A stretch of 64,000 bases of DNA, taken from positions 62,001 to 126,000 of the forward strand of contig NZ_PPDL01000007.1 in NCBI RefSeq assembly GCF_002994655.1, in the 5' to 3' direction. Below are positions 35,882 through 43,842 of this stretch, piece after piece; within the stretch, counting starts at the first letter, position 1; each line of letters starts with the position of its first letter. The notes beneath the pieces were generated by a model. That model was not told where the DNA came from and searched no databases. It saw only the letters and a list, made by a program, of their open reading frames with translations. A program made the position numbers and the translations under genes. This stretch comes from Corynebacterium sp. 13CS0277. Its GTDB lineage: Bacteria > Actinomycetota > Actinomycetes > Mycobacteriales > Mycobacteriaceae.

Positions 35882-36071
35882 TGAGCAGCGAGCTGGCCAC
35901 AAACCAGCCCGGCTTCTGCTGTTTCTCCCACATGTCTGCGGCGCCGACGAACAGCGCGCAGGCGGCGAGCAAGAAACCCAGCATGCGCAGCCCAAACGGG
36001 CCGAACACGTCTGTGGGCAGCACGAGCGGGGCCAGCAGGCCGAGCGCGACCAGGACGGCGTAGCGGATCAT
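35838..36071 (-). CDS. Small membrane protein, fourth gene of a four-gene operon
   Basis: A 77-residue protein with three hydrophobic segments: a first helix, LGFLLAACALFVGAADM, and a last helix (VASSLLITGLTLWLF). I do not recognise the family. Its ATG overlaps the stop of the gene before it by four bases. The end overlaps bioF, convergent, by 44 bases. Its size and overlaps with three other tiny membrane-protein genes suggest subunits of one complex, but no catalytic or binding motif is visible. Confidence 0.55.
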   Translation of the reverse strand: MIRYAVLVALGLLAPLVLPTDVFGPFGLRMLGFLLAACALFVGAADMWEKQQKPGWFVASSLLITGLTLWLFPVSYC

Positions 36072-36298
36072 GACAGCACCTCCACGCACTCGGCGACGCG
36101 CTCGGCCGCGAGGTGATGGATCCCCAGGGAGAAGACAGTGAGCCCGCAGGCGAGTACCACGCCGGCCAGGTAGGGGCGGCGGAGGAACGCGCCGCACGCG
36201 AGCCCCACGAGCGGTACCACGACGACGATCACCGGCTCGGGGTAGCCGCCCAGCAGGAACGCCACCACCACACCGGTGGCCACAATGAGCATTACCAT
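36068..36298 (-). CDS. Small membrane protein, third gene of a four-gene operon
   Basis: A 76-residue protein that is nearly all hydrophobic, with two or three helices and a short loop, LRRPYL. A His-His pair (SLGIHHLAAERVAE) lies just after the last helix. The ATG at 36298 overlaps the preceding stop by seven bases (the stop of the second gene lies inside its first codons). The family is not recognised. Confidence 0.55.
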   Translation of the reverse strand: MVMLIVATGVVVAFLLGGYPEPVIVVVVPLVGLACGAFLRRPYLAGVVLACGLTVFSLGIHHLAAERVAECVEVLS

Positions 36299-36630
36299 CG
36301 GAATTCAGCCTCCAGGGGTACCGCGTCGGAGAGGAACACGCCGAAGACCCCGAACCCCAGCCCCAGCAGCACCGCCGCGCCGTACAGCACCGCCACCGCG
36401 ATGTCGGCGCCGCCACGGAATTCCATGCGGGAGGTGATGAGCACGAAGCCCGCCAGCAGGTAGGCGCTACCCAGCGCGTAGGCCATGAGTTCGGAGGACA
36501 GCTCCAACCCGAGGCCCAGGCCGGCATCGGCGAGGCCCTGGCGCAGCTCGCTCGTCCACAGCGCCCACAGCACGATCCCACCCAGCAGGTGGGCGGAGAT
36601 GCTCAGCAGGGTGATCTGTTCCCGGCTCAT
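36292..36630 (-). CDS. Small membrane protein, second gene of a four-gene operon
   Basis: A 112-residue protein with three hydrophobic segments: ISAHLLGGIVLWALW, MAYALGSAYLLAGFVLI and AVLYGAAVLLGLGFGVFGVF. A loop between helices 1 and 2 is Glu- and Leu-rich. The family is not recognised. The ATG at 36630 makes an ATGA overlap with the gene before it. It is the largest member of the set. Confidence 0.55.
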   Translation of the reverse strand: MSREQITLLSISAHLLGGIVLWALWTSELRQGLADAGLGLGLELSSELMAYALGSAYLLAGFVLITSRMEFRGGADIAVAVLYGAAVLLGLGFGVFGVFLSDAVPLEAEFRW

Positions 36631-36833
36631 GCGCCCGCCGCCAGGATTGCGCACACAATGAAGGCGAAGAACACCAGGAGGCAGTGTGCGGCGTAGAGGG
36701 GAATGGGAACGCCCTGGTGGGCGCGGGCGAAGCCGCCGGCACCCACCAGGGCGAGCACCCCGCCGGCGAGTGGGTGCGCGACACCCGCGACCGCGATGAG
36801 CGGTGGGGTGAACAGCAGCAGGTAGTAGTTCAC
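36627..36833 (-). CDS. Small membrane protein, first gene of a four-gene operon
   Basis: A 68-residue protein with two helices (YYLLLFTPPLIAVAGVA and CLLVFFAFIVCAILAAG) and a short loop with an HQGVPIPLYAAH segment holding two histidines. A GTG at 36833 preceded by GAGGAG is the start; an ATG at 36881 is too far upstream and overlaps the promoter. The family is not recognised. It is the first gene after the DtxR-like box. Confidence 0.55.
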   Translation of the reverse strand: MNYYLLLFTPPLIAVAGVAHPLAGGVLALVGAGGFARAHQGVPIPLYAAHCLLVFFAFIVCAILAAGA

Positions 36834-36857
36834 GGAACTCCTCAAGGGCAGATTGAC

Positions 36858-36881
36858 TAAGGCTAAGGTTGCCTTTGTCAA
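36858..36881 (-). promoter_or_regulatory. Promoter with DtxR-like iron box for the small membrane-protein operon
   Basis: On the minus strand TTGACA (36876-36881) is a consensus -35. The following spacer carries a box at 36858-36876 that reads TAAGGCTAAGGTTGCCTTT on the plus strand. It agrees with the 19-bp DtxR/IdeR consensus at about 10-12 positions, including the AGG and CCT half-site cores. A weak TAGTCA -10 follows. Binding at this place would block polymerase, so iron-dependent repression is expected. Confidence 0.45.
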
Positions 36882-36921
36882 CGGCCTCCGTCAAGAGATT
36901 CCCGCGAAATCATCCCTTTGT

Positions 36922-36941
36922 ACCACCCCGCCGGGGGTGGT
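36922..36941 (-). terminator. Terminator after accD4
   Basis: ACCACCCC pairs with GGGGTGGT around a four-base loop, directly behind the accD4 stop on the minus strand. There is no long T run, but it is well placed between accD4 and the promoter of the small membrane-protein operon. Confidence 0.5.
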
Positions 36942-38482
36942 TACATCGGCATGATGGTGTGCTTCTTCGGCAGCGTCTCTTCCCGCTTCGTGTCCAGCTG
37001 CCGCAGCGCCTGCCGCAACGCCAGCCGCGTCTGCGAGGGCTCGATCATCGCGTCGATGAAGCCCCGCTCGGCGGCCCCGTAGGGGCTGGTCATGTTCTCG
37101 TCGTAGAAGTCCATGAACAGCTTCTTCGCCTGGGCGCGCATCTCCGCGGGCGCGCCTTCGAGCTTCGCGCCCTGGATCATGACGAACGCCGCCGCGGAAC
37201 CCATGACGGCGATCTGCGCGGTCGGCCACGCGAGGTTGATGTCGCCGGTGAGGTTCTTCGACCCCATGACGGCGTACGCCCCGCCGTAGGCCTTGCGGAC
37301 GATGAGCGAAATCTTCGGCACGGTGGCCTCCACGACGGCGAAGCCGAGCTTCGCGCCGCGGTGGATGAGGCCGGCGCGTTCCTGGTCGACGCCCGGCAGG
37401 TAGCCGGGGGTGTCGACGACGAAGATGAGGGGAATGTTGTAGGCGTCGCAGATGCGGATGAAGCGGGCGGTTTTATCCGCCGCGTCGGCGTCGATACAGC
37501 CCGCGAAGTGCATGGGGTTGTTCGCCACCACGCCGACGGAGCGGCCGTCGATACGCGCGAAGGCGGTGATCATGTTCGGCGCGAACTCGGGCTGCACTTC
37601 GAGGATGTTGTCATCGTCGAAGATCTTGCCCAACAACTCCTGCATGTCGTAGCCGGCGTTGGAGTCGTCCGGCATGAACGCATCGAGGCTGTCGTGGATG
37701 ATGTCAGCGTCGCTGGGGGCGGCGAAGACGGGGCCGGGTTCGTCGCAGCTGCTCGGGAGGTGGTCGAGGAGGTCGTGGACGTAGTTGAAGGCGTCCTCCT
37801 CATCGACAGCAACGTAGGAGACGTTGCCGTTTTCCATCTGCTGGTGCGCGCCACCCAGCTCGGCGGAGGTGATGACCTCGCCGGTGACTTCCTTGATGAC
37901 GTTCGGGCCGGTGACGTACATTTCGGCGCGCTCGTCGACGGCGATGACGAAGTCGGTGGTGACGGGCGCGTACACGGCGCCGCCGGCGCACTTGCCGAGC
38001 ATGATGGAGATCTGCGGGCTGCGGCCCGACAGGGGCAGCTGCCGGCGGGCGATCTCCGAGTACATTGCCAGCGACGTCACCGCATCCTGGATGCGGGCGC
38101 CACCGGAGTCCTGGATGCCGATGACGGGGCACCCAATCTTGATCGCCATGTCCATGACTTCGCAGACCTTGCGGCCGAACGTCACGCCCACACTGCCGCC
38201 GTAGACAGTTTTGTCGTGCGCGTAGACGGCGACCGGGCGGCCGCCGATGCGGCCGTAGCCGGTGACCACACCGTCACCGTAGGGGGCGTCTTTCTCGTCG
38301 GGGGTGCGCCCCAGGGCACCGATCTCAACGAAGGAGCCGGGGTCGAGCAGCCGGTTGATGCGCTGCCGCGGGGTCGTCAGCCCCGCCGCGTCACGCTTCG
38401 CCCGCGACTTCTCACTGCCGGGATCCTGCGCCTTGTCCAGGCGGGCCCGCAGGTCAGCGAGTTTTTCGGCCGTGGTACTCAA
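36941..38482 (-). CDS. accD4: Acyl-CoA carboxylase beta subunit AccD4
   Basis: Carboxyltransferase subunit that makes the alkylmalonyl unit for mycolate condensation by Pks13. The 513-residue size is normal for AccD of this class. Motifs include GDGVVTGYGRIGGRPVAVYA, PVIGIQDSGGARIQD (oxyanion hole), the second-domain segment IPLIFVVDTPGYLPG, and SKNLTGDINLAWP. It starts with TTG (38482) nine bases after an AAGGAGAG inside the last codons of pks13, so it is cotranscribed and probably translationally linked. The biotin-carrying AccA3-type subunit is not in the window. Confidence 0.9.
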   Translation of the reverse strand: MSTTAEKLADLRARLDKAQDPGSEKSRAKRDAAGLTTPRQRINRLLDPGSFVEIGALGRTPDEKDAPYGDGVVTGYGRIGGRPVAVYAHDKTVYGGSVGVTFGRKVCEVMDMAIKIGCPVIGIQDSGGARIQDAVTSLAMYSEIARRQLPLSGRSPQISIMLGKCAGGAVYAPVTTDFVIAVDERAEMYVTGPNVIKEVTGEVITSAELGGAHQQMENGNVSYVAVDEEDAFNYVHDLLDHLPSSCDEPGPVFAAPSDADIIHDSLDAFMPDDSNAGYDMQELLGKIFDDDNILEVQPEFAPNMITAFARIDGRSVGVVANNPMHFAGCIDADAADKTARFIRICDAYNIPLIFVVDTPGYLPGVDQERAGLIHRGAKLGFAVVEATVPKISLIVRKAYGGAYAVMGSKNLTGDINLAWPTAQIAVMGSAAAFVMIQGAKLEGAPAEMRAQAKKLFMDFYDENMTSPYGAAERGFIDAMIEPSQTRLALRQALRQLDTKREETLPKKHTIMPM

Positions 38483-38488
38483 CAGCGG

Positions 38489-41400
38489 TTACTCTCCTTG
38501 CATCTGCTGGATACGGCGCGTCAGGTACGCGCCAACTTTCCCGATTTCCGGCTCGTCCACGATGGCGAGGTGATCGCCGACCAGCTGGACGATTTCCAAG
38601 TCTTTCACGATAGCCGACCAGCCACCGTCCGGGGCAATCGACGCGTAGCGCGGCTCCAACTCGATCGCACCATCGTGCATGCGCTCCGCGCGGAAGAGGG
38701 TGACCGGCACGTCCACGTCCGCCCAGTCCTCCAGGTGCACCTTGTCCAGCATGCGGTTGTCGACGAAGGACGCCCGCTGGTGCTCCAGCACACCGGCCGA
38801 CAGGCCATGCTCGCTCGCGTCGGTGGTGGACAGGAACTCCGCCATCATCTGCAGCAGCGCGTCCTCGCCGGCGGTCTCCAGCATCTCGTAGGGCACGGGG
38901 AAGTCCAGGCCGTAGGTCTTCTTCGCGAAGGCCGAGTACCGCTCCCAGCGGGCGCGGGTTTCCTCCATCGTGTCGGGCACCGGCTCGCTCGGCTGGACGG
39001 TATCCAGCAGGGCAATGTGGGCGACCGTCACATCCGAGCCGACCAGCTGGTGCGCGACCTCGTAGGCGAGCGCACCGCCGAAGGACCAGCCGCCAAGGAT
39101 GATCGGCAAGCCGTCGGAGTACTCGCGGATCTCATCCAGGTAGGCCGCGGCCCGTTCCTGCAGGGGCCCTTCGAGGCGCTCCACACCGTAGACGGGCACG
39201 TCCTCCGGCAGGCGCCGCATGAGCGGCTGGTACACCACCGAGGACCCGCCGGCCGGGTGGAAGAAGAACACCGCGGGCTGCGTGGAGCCCTCGGGGCGGG
39301 CCCGCAGCACACGAATGTTGCCCTCCACCTCAGTTTCGAGGCCTTCGCGCACCAGGTTCGCCAAGTCCTCGAGGGCGGCGGCGGACTGCACGTCGGCGGC
39401 GGTGATCTCCGCACCGGAGCGTTCCGTGAGCCGCTCAGCGATAGCGGTGGCGGTGGCCTCGTCGACGGGGGCAAGCTCACTGGTCACGCCGGCGGCGGCA
39501 GCACCCGTACAGGTCGCCCAGGTGGCGAACACGAGACGCTCCGACGCGTCACGAGGTGCCACGCCCACGCCCTGGGGCGCGGCGGACGGCTCGGGCGTGT
39601 CCGCGGCGGGAATCTCGGTGGTCTCCGGGGCGGCACCCCGGTTCGCCACGAGGTCCTCGACGATGGTGACGACGTCCGCGACGGAGGCGTCGCGGAGCGC
39701 CTGCACCTGCAGCGGCGGGATCTCAAAGTCGTGCTCGATGCGGTTCTTAATACGCATCCCCATGAGCGAATCCAGGCCCAGGTCAATGAGCGGCAGCTCA
39801 CCGGGGAGGTCTTCGACGTCGAAGCCCATGGACTCGCTGACGATGGCGCGCAGCCGCTCCTCCACCGTCTCGGTGGCGGGATCCCAGCGGACGGTCTCCA
39901 CGTGGAGTTCCTCCTCCACGGGCGCGGCCGGCTCCGCCGCAGCGGGCGCCGCGGGCACGAGGCTGCCGCGGGCGGCGAACGCCTCGGCGAGGAGCACGGA
40001 CTGCTCCCCCATGATGCGGTGCACCGTCACCGTCGCCCCACCCAGGTGGGTGGTCACCACGGTCGTCAGCTCACCGGACGGCGGCAGGGTGGAGCGCTCC
40101 TCCACGGCGACGACCTCGAGGCTGGGGTCGGTGGCGGCGACCGCCGCCTCCACGAGCGCCGCGGCCGAGGGCACGAGGTCCGCGTGGGTGGAAAACGCCG
40201 CCGAACCGTCCGGCAGCCGCACCTGGTGGCCGGGCAGCTGGTGGCTGCCGGAGGACGGGCGGGCCGCCGTCCAGTACCGCTGGTGCTTCCACTGCACCGC
40301 CGGGCCGAAGAGCTTCTCCCCCGCGGAGGGGAACACGATCGGCTGGCCCGCCACGTACAGCTTCGCGAGCAGCTCCCGGAGGGAGTCGCTGGCATCGACC
40401 TTCCGCTTGAGCGCGAACAGCAGCTGGCTGTCGCCACTACCGGTCGCAAAGGCGGTGTTCATCATCGGCATGAGCGCCACCGGGTTCGGGGAGATCTCCA
40501 CGAGCATGGTGTGGCCGGCCGCGAACGCCTGGGTGGTGGCGTCCTGGAAGTACACCGGGTAGCGGGTGCAGGTGAGGAAGTAGTCGGGGGTGTGCACGAC
40601 CGCGCCCGCGGGGTACACCTGCCCCTGGTGCACGCTGCTGAACAACGGCACCTGCAACGGGCGGGGGGTGATCTCCGCCATTTCGGCGGCGAGTTCCGCG
40701 AGCAGCGGATCCAGGGCGGAGGTGTGGCCCGCACCCTTGACGTTGAGCAGGCGCGCGAACTTGCCCTCGGCTTCGAGTTTCTCCACCAGGGCGGTGACCT
40801 GCGCACGGGGGCCACCGACGGTGGTCATGCCGGGGCCGGCGTAGACGGCCGGCTCAATGCCCGCGTACTCGGGGTGGGCGGCCACGAACTCGGCCAAGTC
40901 CTCGGCGGCGAACTCGACGACCGCCATGGCACCCAGCTGGTCCTCTGCGAGGGACTTCTCCCCCTCGCCCATGAGCCGGCTGCGGTGGCAGGCAATGATC
41001 ATCGCGTCGCGGGCGTCGAGGCCGCCGGCCGCGTAGGCGGCGGCAATCTCGCCCATCGACATGCCCATGACGGCCGCGGGGCGGGCACCCAGGTGGGCCA
41101 GGAGGTCCGTCAGCGCGATCTGGATGGCGGTGATGGTGACCTGCGCGGTCTCCGTGTCGTAGGTCTGGGCATCATCGTCGATGAGGTCCAGCATCGACCA
41201 GCCGGACTCCACCTGCACGATCTCATCCAGCTCGCGCAGGCGGGCGGCAAACACGTCACTCGTGGCCACCAGATCCTTCGCCATCTTGCGGTGCTGGGAA
41301 CCGAACCCGGAGTACACGAACACCGGGCCGGGCTTCAGCGGCTGATCCGCGACCTCCACACCGATGGCCTTCTTACCCTCGGCGACGAGCCCCAGCAGGC

Positions 41401-43222
41401 GGCGCGCCTCCTCCGTGGTGGCAGCGGTGACGACGGCGCGGCTGCGGCCGTGGTTGCGGCGCGCCAGGCTGCGGGCGAGCAGCGGCAGCGCCGCGTCATC
41501 GACCCCCTCCACGTACTCGGCGAGCGCTGCGGCGGCCTGCTTGCGGCGGCTCGGCAGCAGCCCACTGACGGGCAGTTGCACCTTCGCATCATCGAGCTGC
41601 GGCACGCCCCGCGTGGAGGCCACGAGGCCGGGGTACTCCTCCGCGTCGAAGGCGGCGACGACGGCGTGGGCGTTAGTGCCGCCGAAACCGAAGCCGGAAA
41701 TACCGGCCACCGGGCGGCCCGAGTAGGCGGGCCACTCCCGCGGATCCTCCACCACCTCGAGGTGCTCGGCATCGAAATCAATGTAGGGGTTCGGGCCCGC
41801 GTAGTGCAGGCTCGGGGGCAGCACCCCGTGCTTCATCGCGAGCGCCACCTTGATGAGGCCCGCCGCGCCCGCGGCGGATTCCGCGTGCCCAAAGTTCGTC
41901 TTCGCGCTGCCCAGCAGCAGCGGACGAGCGTTGTCCCGGCCGGCACCCAGCACCGCGCCCAAGGCACTCGCCTCAATCGGGTCGCCCAGAATGGTGCCCG
42001 TGCCGTGGGCCTCCACGTAGTCGACCTGCTGCGGGTCCATGCCCGCATCCAGGTAGGCGCGCTGCAGCACATCGATCTGGGCGTCCGGGTTCGGGGCGGT
42101 CAGCCCGTTGGAACGCCCATCGGAATTCACCGCGGTGCCCTTGATGACGGCCACGATGTCGTCGCCGTCGGCGACCGCGTCCCGCACCCGCTTGAGCACC
42201 ACGAGGCCCACGCCGTCGGAGCGCACAAACCCATCCGCATCCTCACTGAACGCGTGAATCGCACCCGTGGGGCTAATGACCCCGAGCTCACCGAAGGCGG
42301 TGGACACAAACGGGGAGGCCATGATGTTCACGCCGCCGGCGAGCGCCACATCGCACTCCCCACCCCGCAGGGCACGCACCGCCTGGTGCACCGCCACCAG
42401 GGAGGAGGAACAGGCCGTATCCACACTCACCGAGGGGCCCCGGAAATCCAGGGCGTAGGACACCCGGTTGGCAATAATCGACGAGGCGGTCCCCGTCAGC
42501 GCATAGGGGTGCGCCTCCGCGGGGTCGGCGGCGATGAGCATCCCGTAGTCATTGTTCGAAGACCCCACGAACACGCCCACTGCCTGGCCGCGCAGCTCAT
42601 TGGCCGGCAGGTGGGCGTCCTCCAGGGCCTCCACCGCGACCTCCAGCGCGAGACGCTGCTGCGGGTCCATGTTCGCCGCCTCCAGGGGCGACAGACCAAA
42701 AAACTCCGCATCAAAGGAGGCAATGTCCTCAATGTAGCCGCCGGTGGTGTTCGTCTCCGCCATGCGGCGCGTCATCACCTCATCGTCGGCGTACTCCGAC
42801 CAGCGGCCCATCGGCAGCTGCCCCGTCGCACTCCGCCCCGCCGACAACAGCTCCCACATCTGCTCCAGGTTCCCCGCACCCGGATAGCGAGCCGCCATAC
42901 CCACGATCGCAATATCGTGATCGGCGAGCTCCGCCGTCGGCGCCACCACCCGCGCCCGGGGGCGCGCGGTGCGCTCCGGGGCGCCGGAGACCAACCGCTC
43001 CGCGAGCGCACCAATCGTGGGGTACTCGTACGCAATCGTCGCATCGAGCCGCTGGCCCGTGAGGTTTTCTAGTTCGCCCGACAGGAGCACCACGTCGCGA
43101 GACGACAGGCCGAACATTTCCATCGGCTTATCGTCAGCAATATCGGCGACCGGGAGCCCCGAGGCAGCGGCCACCCAGTCGCGCAACCACGCTTTCAACT
43201 CGGCGACGTTGCGTGCATCCAT
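38489..43222 (-). CDS. pks13: Mycolate-condensing polyketide synthase Pks13
   Basis: Joins the two fatty chains of mycolic acid by Claisen condensation and releases or transfers the product. Domains in order: N-terminal ACP (Ser of GLSSRD, about residue 40); ketosynthase (Cys in VDTACSSSL near 270, His in EAHGTG and GHAESA); acyltransferase (GMSMGE near 715); C-terminal ACP (DLGLDSLMG near 1150); and thioesterase (GGWSFGG near 1378). At 1577 residues it is shorter than the 1733 of M. tuberculosis. The thioesterase catalytic Ser is present. The ATG at 43222 follows AAAGGCC. It is followed by accD4 in the same transcript. Confidence 0.95.
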   Translation of the reverse strand: MDARNVAELKAWLRDWVAAASGLPVADIADDKPMEMFGLSSRDVVLLSGELENLTGQRLDATIAYEYPTIGALAERLVSGAPERTARPRARVVAPTAELADHDIAIVGMAARYPGAGNLEQMWELLSAGRSATGQLPMGRWSEYADDEVMTRRMAETNTTGGYIEDIASFDAEFFGLSPLEAANMDPQQRLALEVAVEALEDAHLPANELRGQAVGVFVGSSNNDYGMLIAADPAEAHPYALTGTASSIIANRVSYALDFRGPSVSVDTACSSSLVAVHQAVRALRGGECDVALAGGVNIMASPFVSTAFGELGVISPTGAIHAFSEDADGFVRSDGVGLVVLKRVRDAVADGDDIVAVIKGTAVNSDGRSNGLTAPNPDAQIDVLQRAYLDAGMDPQQVDYVEAHGTGTILGDPIEASALGAVLGAGRDNARPLLLGSAKTNFGHAESAAGAAGLIKVALAMKHGVLPPSLHYAGPNPYIDFDAEHLEVVEDPREWPAYSGRPVAGISGFGFGGTNAHAVVAAFDAEEYPGLVASTRGVPQLDDAKVQLPVSGLLPSRRKQAAAALAEYVEGVDDAALPLLARSLARRNHGRSRAVVTAATTEEARRLLGLVAEGKKAIGVEVADQPLKPGPVFVYSGFGSQHRKMAKDLVATSDVFAARLRELDEIVQVESGWSMLDLIDDDAQTYDTETAQVTITAIQIALTDLLAHLGARPAAVMGMSMGEIAAAYAAGGLDARDAMIIACHRSRLMGEGEKSLAEDQLGAMAVVEFAAEDLAEFVAAHPEYAGIEPAVYAGPGMTTVGGPRAQVTALVEKLEAEGKFARLLNVKGAGHTSALDPLLAELAAEMAEITPRPLQVPLFSSVHQGQVYPAGAVVHTPDYFLTCTRYPVYFQDATTQAFAAGHTMLVEISPNPVALMPMMNTAFATGSGDSQLLFALKRKVDASDSLRELLAKLYVAGQPIVFPSAGEKLFGPAVQWKHQRYWTAARPSSGSHQLPGHQVRLPDGSAAFSTHADLVPSAAALVEAAVAATDPSLEVVAVEERSTLPPSGELTTVVTTHLGGATVTVHRIMGEQSVLLAEAFAARGSLVPAAPAAAEPAAPVEEELHVETVRWDPATETVEERLRAIVSESMGFDVEDLPGELPLIDLGLDSLMGMRIKNRIEHDFEIPPLQVQALRDASVADVVTIVEDLVANRGAAPETTEIPAADTPEPSAAPQGVGVAPRDASERLVFATWATCTGAAAAGVTSELAPVDEATATAIAERLTERSGAEITAADVQSAAALEDLANLVREGLETEVEGNIRVLRARPEGSTQPAVFFFHPAGGSSVVYQPLMRRLPEDVPVYGVERLEGPLQERAAAYLDEIREYSDGLPIILGGWSFGGALAYEVAHQLVGSDVTVAHIALLDTVQPSEPVPDTMEETRARWERYSAFAKKTYGLDFPVPYEMLETAGEDALLQMMAEFLSTTDASEHGLSAGVLEHQRASFVDNRMLDKVHLEDWADVDVPVTLFRAERMHDGAIELEPRYASIAPDGGWSAIVKDLEIVQLVGDHLAIVDEPEIGKVGAYLTRRIQQMQGE

Positions 43223-43316
43223 GTCATAAGGCCTTTCCGTGAAGAATAATCACCTTGGAGAGTATCGCCCGGGGTGGGTGATGTGTTAGCCCGGCACGCC
43301 CGGGCGAAGACAACAA

Positions 43317-43338
43317 CACCCCGCCGGGAGGCGGGGTG
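43317..43338 (-). terminator. Terminator between the secreted-protein gene and pks13
   Basis: CACCCCGCC pairs with GGCGGGGTG around a GGGA loop (plus-strand reading), beginning nine bases after the stop at 43348. It separates the secreted-protein gene from pks13, so pks13 has its own promoter in the 94 bases before 43222. Confidence 0.65.
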
Positions 43339-43347
43339 TGTGACTGC

Positions 43348-43761
43348 TTAATTCCAGGGGCCTGCGCCCTCACCGGGGGCGAGGATCTCTCCTGCGCCGA
43401 CGCCGCGGGGGCACACGACTTGCTTGTACACCAGCTCTTCTTGCAGCGGGTTGTCCGTGGGCACCCGCTGGGCGGGGCCTTCCAGGCAGCGGCGCGGCGC
43501 GAAAGGCTTGTGCAGGACCGCGTCAAGGATGTCGTCGGCGATGTCGCCCAGGTAGACCTCGGCGTCCGCGTTGCCAGTCGCCCACTGCTCAATGACGGTG
43601 GCAATGTCGGAGCTGGCGGAGCTGCCCGACTCGAACACGGTGCGCACCAGGCCCTCGGGCGCGGAGCTGAGCTCGTGCGAGGTCTCCGACGACGCCGCCT
43701 GCGCGGGTGCCGCACACACCACGAGGGCCGCGGTGGCGGCGAGAATGCTCAGTTTCTTCAT
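43348..43761 (-). CDS. Small secreted protein of unknown function
   Basis: A 137-residue protein with a clear signal peptide (MKKLSILAATAALVVCA-APAQA, cut after AQA). The mature part has two cysteines (RCLEG and VVCPR) that could form a disulfide, a helical first half (SSDIATVIEQWA) and a Pro/Gly-rich tail. I do not recognise the family. The ATG at 43761 fits AAAGGA spacing; an ATG six bases upstream is too close to it. The gene stands between fadD32 and pks13, which are adjacent in mycobacteria, and is bounded by terminators on both sides. Confidence 0.65.
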   Translation of the reverse strand: MKKLSILAATAALVVCAAPAQAASSETSHELSSAPEGLVRTVFESGSSASSDIATVIEQWATGNADAEVYLGDIADDILDAVLHKPFAPRRCLEGPAQRVPTDNPLQEELVYKQVVCPRGVGAGEILAPGEGAGPWN

Positions 43762-43813
43762 ATCCATCCTTTCAACGTCTCCCCCGTGGACAACATACAC
43801 CCGCAAGAAAAAA

Positions 43814-43836
43814 CAGCCCCGCAGTCTGCGGGGCTG
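43814..43836 (-). terminator. Terminator after fadD32
   Basis: CAGCCCCGCA pairs with TGCGGGGCTG around three bases, followed on the minus strand by TTTTTT. It lies seven bases after the fadD32 stop and is a textbook intrinsic terminator. Confidence 0.9.
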
Positions 43837-43842
43837 TGGCTA

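Noticed and set aside
35838..36833. Cation antiporter (Mrp/Mnh) subunits
   Set aside because: Small coupled membrane proteins suggest MnhE/F/G-type subunits, but the large MnhA/D subunits are absent and I see no motif of MnhF or MnhG.
36869..43072. Very long open frame (about 2067 codons) on the plus strand
   Set aside because: It lies opposite accD4 and pks13, which have full domain evidence. In GC-rich genes the opposite strand often lacks stops; the predicted product is Arg/Gly/His-rich without any domain.
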